Assembly: GCF_001886265.1 (NCBI RefSeq)
Contig: NZ_JXLE01000001.1
Location: 62,001-126,000 of the forward strand
DNA length: 64,000 bases
Source: Enterococcus thailandicus
GTDB taxonomy: Bacteria > Bacillota > Bacilli > Lactobacillales > Enterococcaceae
Reading direction: 5' to 3'
The stretch's first letter is position 1, and the number at the start of each line of letters is the position of its first letter. Positions 58,652-64,000 of the stretch are shown piece by piece. Under the pieces are notes generated by a model. It was given only the letters and a program-made list of their open reading frames with translations. It did no database searches and was not told where the DNA came from. The translations under genes and the position numbers were made by a program.

Positions 58652-59434
58652 ATGGATGAAAATATCTACCAACATTTTCGAACGGAAGAACGGACATTTA
58701 TTGATTCGGTTGGCGATTGGATTGAGCAAGTACAAAGCCAATATGCACCGTACTTAACTGATTTCTTAGATCCAAGACAAGCTTATATTTTGGAAACTTT
58801 GATTCGCCAAGACAGTGAGCTGCGTTTTACGTTTTATGGTGGATATGAACAAGCGGAGAGAAAACGATGCTTGATTTATCCGGAGTATTACGAACCTACT
58901 GAAGACGATTTTGAAGTGAGCTTGTATGAGGTGCACTATCCTAGTAAATTTGCTAGCTTAAGTCATGGAAAAATATTAGGTACATTGGTAGGTACTGGCA
59001 TTAAGCGTGCTTATTTTGGAGATATTATCTCAGATGGTGAACGATGGCAAATCTTTGTTGCAAGAGAGATTGAACACTTTGTTGTTGCTCAAATAACGAA
59101 AATTGGTAAAGTAACGGCTCGATTAGAACCAATTGCTTATACAGAAATGTTATTGCCGAAAGATAGTTGGACACAAGAAAGAGGAACAGTGACTTCGATG
59201 CGCCTTGATAGCGTCATTTCAGAAATCTATAATATTTCTAGGCAAAGGTCGAAACAATTGATTGAATCTGGTAAAGTGAAAGTGAACTGGACGGAAAACA
59301 CACGACCAGATTTTATTCTTGAATTATTAGATATTGTTTCGATTCGTGGATATGGGCGAATCCAGATTCAAGAACTTGAGGGAAAAACGAAAAAAGAAAA
59401 ATATAGGGTATTATTTGGTGTATTACGCAAATAA
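58652..59434 (+). CDS. ylmH: YlmH, RNA-binding S4-domain protein
   Basis: The 260-residue protein has the YlmH N-terminal domain (IYQHFRTEERTFIDSVGDWIEQV, FLDPRQAYILETLI, FYGGYEQAERKRCLIYP) and a C-terminal S4 domain (MRLDSVISEIYNISRQRSKQLIESGKVKVNW). S4 domains bind structured RNA, and YlmH has been linked to ribosome rescue in B. subtilis. The ATG at 58652 follows AGGAGGTGA. Confidence 0.94.
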   Translation: MDENIYQHFRTEERTFIDSVGDWIEQVQSQYAPYLTDFLDPRQAYILETLIRQDSELRFTFYGGYEQAERKRCLIYPEYYEPTEDDFEVSLYEVHYPSKFASLSHGKILGTLVGTGIKRAYFGDIISDGERWQIFVAREIEHFVVAQITKIGKVTARLEPIAYTEMLLPKDSWTQERGTVTSMRLDSVISEIYNISRQRSKQLIESGKVKVNWTENTRPDFILELLDIVSIRGYGRIQIQELEGKTKKEKYRVLFGVLRK

Positions 59435-59454
59435 AACAAAGAGGTGGTTTATTC

Positions 59455-60159
59455 ATGGCTTTAACTCCATTAGATATTCAAAATAAAACATTCCCAACAA
59501 AAATGCGTGGGTATAATCAAGATGAAGTAGATGATTTTTTAGATTTAGTTGTTCGTGACTATGAGGAAGCAACAACTAAAAATCGTGAATTAGAAAAAGC
59601 AATTAAACATTCTGAAGAAAAATTAGAGTACTTCAATGAATTAAAAGATGCATTGAACCAATCAATTATTGTTGCACAAGATACAGCAGATAAAGTGAAA
59701 ACAAGTGCAAGCAAAGAATCAGAAGTTATTGTGACATCTGCTCAAAATAAAGCGGATGAATTAGTTGCTAATGCTGAAAAACGCGCACACCAACTAACAA
59801 CTGATGCGGAAGAAAAAGCACGTCAAATCTTAACAGATGCGACTGAAAAAGCAAAACAACTTGCAACAGAAACGGAAGACTTGAAAAAACGGACACGTGT
59901 CTTCCACCAACGTATCAGCTTGATGTTAGAATCACAACTAGAACAAGTGAAGAGTCCTGAGTGGGATGAAATTTTACAACCATTCTCAAGTTATGTGAAT
60001 GATAGCCACGAAGTGATTAAAGAAGTTTTGGCAAAACAGCTTGACAATGAAAATAATCCTGTTGTAAACTCAGAATCAGAAACGTTAGAGTCTCCAGCAG
60101 TTCAAACATTTGATACGAGAGAAATTGATCTCTCTGTTATTGCTGACGAAAACGAGTAG
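59455..60159 (+). CDS. divIVA: Cell division/polarity protein DivIVA
   Basis: The 234-residue coiled-coil protein has the curvature-sensing N-terminus LTPLDIQNKTFPTKMRGYNQDEVDDFLDLVVRDYEE and long coiled coils with repeated A-E-E-K-A type heptads (about 95-140), then an acidic tail. It closes the division cluster. AGAGGTGG precedes the ATG. Confidence 0.96.
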   Translation: MALTPLDIQNKTFPTKMRGYNQDEVDDFLDLVVRDYEEATTKNRELEKAIKHSEEKLEYFNELKDALNQSIIVAQDTADKVKTSASKESEVIVTSAQNKADELVANAEKRAHQLTTDAEEKARQILTDATEKAKQLATETEDLKKRTRVFHQRISLMLESQLEQVKSPEWDEILQPFSSYVNDSHEVIKEVLAKQLDNENNPVVNSESETLESPAVQTFDTREIDLSVIADENE

Positions 60160-60174
60160 AACAGAAAAGCACTT

Positions 60175-60379
60175 TGAATTCTTTTAGCGAGCCAATGATA
60201 GTGTGAGTTTGGCAAGACCCTACAAAGTGAAAGATCCTCTACCTTAATTATTTCTGAAATAAAAGTAAGAAGTAACGGCTGACCTCGTTATTGGTCTCGA
60301 AGAAGTTACGTTTTTTGTAACTTAAATTTGGGTGGTACCACGGCATGTTCGTCCCTTTGGGATGCACGTGCCTTTTTTG
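60175..60379 (+). promoter_or_regulatory. T-box leader of ileS
   Basis: The leader contains the conserved T-box GGGTGGTACCACGG (330-343 after 60000). This is followed by the terminator at 60342-60378 (GGCATG...CGTGCC, then TTTTTT). The stem I region starts near 60187, with a candidate specifier ATC at 60234-60236, fitting tRNA-Ile. Uncharged tRNA-Ile would favour the antiterminator and switch on ileS. Confidence 0.9.
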
Positions 60380-60413
60380 CGTTTAGAAAAAATCAAAGGA
60401 GTGAAGTTCTTTT

Positions 60414-63206
60414 ATGAAAATGAAAGAGACATTACAATTAGGAAAAACAAAATTTCCTATGCGTGGAAATTTGCCCAACCGTGAAGGTGAATGGCAAAAA
60501 GAATGGGAAGAAGTAGACATCTACCAAAAAAGACAAGAATTAAATGAAGGCAAACCAAGTTTTATTCTACATGATGGACCTCCCTATGCGAACGGTAATA
60601 TTCATTTAGGTCACTCTTTGAATAAAATTAGTAAAGATATTATCATTCGCTCAAAATCAATGTCTGGATTCCGTGCACCTTACGTTCCAGGCTGGGATAC
60701 ACATGGATTGCCAATCGAACAAGTATTAGCAAACAAAGGTATCAAACGTAAAGAAATGCCAATCACTGAGTATTTAGAAAAATGTCGTGAATATGCGCTT
60801 TCTCAAGTTGATAAGCAACGTGAAGATTTTAAACGCTTAGGTGTTGCTGGAGATTGGGCACATCCTTATGTAACATTAGATCCATCGTACGAAGCGGCAC
60901 AAATTCGTGTGTTTGGAAAAATGGCAGAAAAAGGTTATATCTATAAAGGATTAAAACCAATTTACTGGTCTCCATCAAGTGAATCTTCTCTTGCCGAAGC
61001 TGAAATTGAATATAAAGATGTAAAATCACCATCAATCTTTGTTGCTTTTAAAGTGAAAGATGGCAAAGGAATCTTAGATGAAGATACGTCATTTGTTATT
61101 TGGACAACAACGCCATGGACTTTGCCAGCAAACCAAGGAATCGCTGTAAACGAAAACTTTGTTTATGTTCTAGTTGAAGCAGACGGAGGCAAGTTTGTTG
61201 TAGCAAAAGATTTATTAGAAAAAGTTCAAGCTGAAATTGGTTGGGAAAATGTTACTGTACTGAAGGAAATCTCTGGTAAAGAGATGGAACTCATGACAGC
61301 ACAACATCCTTTTTATGATCGTGAATCTGTAGTTATTTTAGGTGACCATGTAACATTAGAAGCAGGAACTGGTTTAGTTCACACTGCTCCTGGACACGGG
61401 GAAGATGACTACATTGCTGGGAATAAATATAAATTACCAGTTGTTTCACCAGTAGATTCTAAAGGTGTGTTTACTGATGAAGCACCAGGCTTTGAAGGCA
61501 TTTTTTATGATAAAGCAAATCCAATGATTACAGAGTTGCTTGAAGAAAAAGGCGCGTTATTGAAAATTGAATTCTTTACACATAGCTATCCACATGACTG
61601 GCGTACAAAAAAACCAGTTATCTATCGTGCAACACCACAATGGTTTGCATCAATTGATGACTTCCGCCAAAACATTTTAGATGAAGTTGAAAATGTAGAT
61701 TGGATTATCCCATGGGGGAAAACTCGTTTGTACAACATGATTCGTGATCGTGGGGACTGGGTTATCTCTCGCCAACGTGCATGGGGTGTACCATTACCAA
61801 TTTTCTATGCGGAAAATGGTGAGGCAATCATTACACCAGAAACAATCGAGCACGTGGCAAAACTATTTGCAGAACATGGCTCAATCATTTGGTTTGAAAA
61901 AGAGGCGAAAGATCTTTTACCAGAAGGCTTTACACATCCTGGCTCACCAAAAGGCGAATTTACTAAAGAAACTGATATCATGGATGTTTGGTTCGACTCT
62001 GGTTCTTCACATGAAGCTGTTTTACGTCAACGACCAGAATTATCATTCCCAGCAGATATGTATTTGGAAGGTTCTGACCAATATCGTGGCTGGTTCAACT
62101 CAAGTATTACAACGAGTGTAGCAATCAATGGTGTAGCGCCTTATCGCTCAGTTCTTTCTCAAGGTTTCACACTTGATGGTGAAGGACGCAAGATGAGTAA
62201 ATCTTTAGGGAATACGATTGTTCCTGATAAAGTAATCAAACAATTCGGTGCAGATATTCTTCGTTTATGGGTGTCAAGTGTTGATTATGAAGCAGACGTT
62301 CGTGTTTCAATGGATATCTTAGGTCAAGTAGCAGAAGTATACCGCAAAATCAGAAATACAATGCGTTTCTTGATTGCTAATACGGAAGACTTTGATCCAA
62401 AACAAGATGCGGTTTCTTACAATGAATTACGTTCAGTTGATAAGTATATGACCGTTCGTTTGAACCAAGTGATTAAAGAAATCCGTGATGAAGGCTATGA
62501 AAAATATAATTTCATGCATATTTATCGTACAGTGATGAATTTCTTAACCGTTGATTTATCTGCATTCTATTTAGATTTTGCCAAAGACGTTGTTTATATC
62601 GAGTCAGAAAATGACTATCAACGTCGTTGTATGCAGACTGTCTTCTACCAAACTGCTGTTGCATTAACAAAATTATTAACACCAATCATTCCTCATACAA
62701 CAGAAGAAATCTGGTCATTCTTAAAAGAAGAAGAAGACTATGTACAATTGAGTGAATTGCCTGGTTATGAAGAATTTTCAAATCAAGCTGAATTGATGGA
62801 TACTTGGGAAGCATTTATGGATTTCCGTGACAAAGTGTTGAAAGCTTTGGAAGAAGCAAGAAACGCAAAATTGATTGGTAAATCTTTAGAAGCAAAAGTA
62901 ACGGTTTATCCAAATGAACAAGTTCGTGAATTATTGACAGCAGTGGATGCTGATATTCCACAATTGTTGATTATTTCTCCTGACTATTTTGAAATTGCCT
63001 CTGCAGGAGAAGTTGCTCCAGCTGACGCAGTTGATTTTGAAGATGTAGCAATTTTAGTTGAAAAAGCAGACGGAGAAGTTTGTGATCGTTGTCGCCAAAT
63101 CCGTAAAGATGTTGGTGTGGATGAAAAATTACCACACTTATGCGGACGTTGTGCCAAAATTGTTGAAGAAAACTATCCAGAAGCTGTTGCAGAAGGATTC
63201 GAATAA
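60414..63206 (+). CDS. ileS: Isoleucyl-tRNA synthetase
   Basis: The 930-residue class I synthetase has HIGH as [17 protein letters not shown], an editing domain ([16 protein letters not shown]), KMSKS as [14 protein letters not shown], and the C-terminal zinc site C-D-R-C ... C-G-R-C. It is the bacterial form that mupirocin inhibits. The ATG follows AAAGGAGTG, downstream of the T-box. Confidence 0.98.
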   Translation: MKMKETLQLGKTKFPMRGNLPNREGEWQKEWEEVDIYQKRQELNEGKPSFILHDGPPYANGNIHLGHSLNKISKDIIIRSKSMSGFRAPYVPGWDTHGLPIEQVLANKGIKRKEMPITEYLEKCREYALSQVDKQREDFKRLGVAGDWAHPYVTLDPSYEAAQIRVFGKMAEKGYIYKGLKPIYWSPSSESSLAEAEIEYKDVKSPSIFVAFKVKDGKGILDEDTSFVIWTTTPWTLPANQGIAVNENFVYVLVEADGGKFVVAKDLLEKVQAEIGWENVTVLKEISGKEMELMTAQHPFYDRESVVILGDHVTLEAGTGLVHTAPGHGEDDYIAGNKYKLPVVSPVDSKGVFTDEAPGFEGIFYDKANPMITELLEEKGALLKIEFFTHSYPHDWRTKKPVIYRATPQWFASIDDFRQNILDEVENVDWIIPWGKTRLYNMIRDRGDWVISRQRAWGVPLPIFYAENGEAIITPETIEHVAKLFAEHGSIIWFEKEAKDLLPEGFTHPGSPKGEFTKETDIMDVWFDSGSSHEAVLRQRPELSFPADMYLEGSDQYRGWFNSSITTSVAINGVAPYRSVLSQGFTLDGEGRKMSKSLGNTIVPDKVIKQFGADILRLWVSSVDYEADVRVSMDILGQVAEVYRKIRNTMRFLIANTEDFDPKQDAVSYNELRSVDKYMTVRLNQVIKEIRDEGYEKYNFMHIYRTVMNFLTVDLSAFYLDFAKDVVYIESENDYQRRCMQTVFYQTAVALTKLLTPIIPHTTEEIWSFLKEEEDYVQLSELPGYEEFSNQAELMDTWEAFMDFRDKVLKALEEARNAKLIGKSLEAKVTVYPNEQVRELLTAVDADIPQLLIISPDYFEIASAGEVAPADAVDFEDVAILVEKADGEVCDRCRQIRKDVGVDEKLPHLCGRCAKIVEENYPEAVAEGFE

Positions 63207-63227
63207 GAAAAGAACAAAAGAACAAAA

Positions 63228-63264
63228 GAAAGAACTATCTATTTAGTTGGATAGTTCTTTTTTA
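63228..63264 (+). terminator. Terminator of ileS
   Basis: AAGAACTATC at 63230-63239 pairs with GATAGTTCTT at 63250-63259, and further T follow. Confidence 0.85.
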
Positions 63265-63283
63265 TGTAAACTAACTAGACAAA

Positions 63284-63333
63284 AAAGAAGCACGTTTCTT
63301 ATCAACTGTTGTTGATAAGAAACGTGCTTCTTT
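63284..63333 (-). terminator. Terminator of zwf
   Basis: A perfect 23-bp inverted repeat (63284-63306 with 63311-63333) has a 4-base loop. The A-run at its left edge is a T-run for the minus strand, so it ends zwf transcription. Confidence 0.9.
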
Positions 63334-63348
63334 GAGTCACAAGAGTTG

Positions 63349-64000
63349 TTAATTTAATTTTCCACGTTCACGGTACCAATGGTCGGGTTGCCAGATCCAT
63401 TCAAAACCATCTTTTTCTAGAAGTTCGAATGCTTCATCAGGCCCCATTGAACCAGCTTTATAATTGGGAAAATCAGGCTGGATTTGATCCCACGTTTTAC
63501 GAATTACGTCAACGATATGCCAAGATTGAGCAACTTCTTCCCAATGTGAAAAGTTTGTTCCATCACCATTTAAGGAATCTAAAAGTAATTTTTCGTAAGC
63601 TTCAGGACTATTTTCAACCATTTCAGCACTATTTCGAAAGGCTAACTTGATTGGTTCAGTATCAAACCCTTGTCCAACTTCTTTCCCATTAAATGAAAGA
63701 GAAAAACCTTCTGTTGGTTGAATGTAGATGGTCAAAACATTTGGTGGAAGGTTTTTTTCTTCGCAAGCTTCATCAACAGAAGTTTTAAAAACATTGACGG
63801 GCACTTGTTTGAAGACCACGTTGATTCGGGTTCCTTTTTCCGTCAAACGCTTACCAGTTCGGATATAAAAGGGAACACCGGACCATCGAAAATTATCGAT
63901 AGTGAATTTTCCAGCGACAAATGTTTCTGTTTCAGAATGTTCATCTACTTTATCTTCATCACGATAAGCCTTGAAACGTTGTCCATCCAATTCTCCAGCT
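63349..64000 (-). CDS. zwf: Glucose-6-phosphate 1-dehydrogenase (partial, runs off the window)
   Basis: The C-terminal 217 residues of G6PD are present (FTIDNFRWSGVPFYIRTGKRL, YIQPTEGFSLSFNGKEVGQGF, YEKLLLDSLNGDGTNFSHWEEVAQSWHIVD, AGSMGPDEAFELLEKDG). The frame continues open beyond base 64000, so the NADP-binding and catalytic N-terminal half lies outside. It is the first step of the oxidative pentose phosphate pathway. Confidence 0.96.
   Translation of the reverse strand, partial: AGELDGQRFKAYRDEDKVDEHSETETFVAGKFTIDNFRWSGVPFYIRTGKRLTEKGTRINVVFKQVPVNVFKTSVDEACEEKNLPPNVLTIYIQPTEGFSLSFNGKEVGQGFDTEPIKLAFRNSAEMVENSPEAYEKLLLDSLNGDGTNFSHWEEVAQSWHIVDVIRKTWDQIQPDFPNYKAGSMGPDEAFELLEKDGFEWIWQPDHWYRERGKLN

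Noticed and set aside
1-64000. CRISPR arrays, insertion sequences, rRNA genes and a replication origin
   Set aside because: No regularly spaced repeats, transposase motifs, rRNA sequence or DnaA-box cluster was noticed on reading.

Overview
The window is a 64 kb piece of a low-GC Gram-positive (Firmicutes) chromosome, most likely Enterococcus or a close relative. The evidence is the block rplU-prp-rpmA, the mannose PTS order mptB-mptA-mptC-mptD under a LevR-type sigma-54 activator, the run from an M24 peptidase and efp through recN, the division and cell-wall cluster mraZ to divIVA, ileS with a T-box, and zwf. Codon choice and strong AGGAGG ribosome-binding sites also fit. No insertion sequence, phage gene, CRISPR array or rRNA was seen.

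Layout: 1-4.3 kb holds a tRNA-Arg, an apparently frameshifted GNAT acetyltransferase, a DUF1697 protein, a SulP transporter and a uracil-DNA glycosylase. 4.3-5.5 kb is the L21-Prp-L27 operon behind an L21 leader RNA. 5.5-7.2 kb has two small regulators and a possible membrane micropeptide. 7.6-14 kb is the sigma-54-controlled mannose PTS locus (mptR; mptBACD). 14.06-34.41 kb is the exceptional part. 34.5-45.5 kb is manO, a GlsB-like protein, an M24 peptidase, efp, an Asp23 protein, nusB, folD, xseAB, ispA, tlyA, argR, recN, a small DUF4044 gene and a DUF3397 gene. 45.6-60.2 kb is the dcw cluster (mraZ, rsmH, ftsL, PBP2x-like, mraY, murD, murG, divIB, ftsA, ftsZ, ylmE, sepF, ylmG, ylmH, divIVA). 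It is followed by T-box/ileS and the 3' part of zwf, which runs off the end.

The accessory system is a nonribosomal peptide synthetase (NRPS) operon set between mptD and manO, genes that normally adjoin in mannose PTS operons. It has five genes: a 5295-residue synthetase (A-PCP, C-A-PCP, C-A-PCP, C-A-PCP-E, C-A-PCP, C), a complete PanD-type aspartate 1-decarboxylase, a YqeK-like HD-domain protein with an extra C-terminal region, a free-standing A-PCP-thioesterase protein, and a Sfp-type phosphopantetheinyl transferase. Reading the ten specificity residues of each A domain by eye against GrsA suggests a six-residue product X1-X2-Phe-D-Ser-Gly-X6. A1 and A6 both lack the Asp that normally holds the alpha-amino group. 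With PanD in the operon, beta-alanine is the obvious candidate for one of these positions. The HD protein may clear diadenosine tetraphosphate or a related nucleotide made by the adenylation domains. No transporter or self-resistance gene is visible.

The NRPS genes have no clear promoter of their own. An imperfect terminator separates them from mptD, so they may be expressed by read-through from the textbook -24/-12 promoter of the mpt operon. This would tie peptide production to sugar supply. All function calls come from reading the sequence; no database or structural comparison was run.
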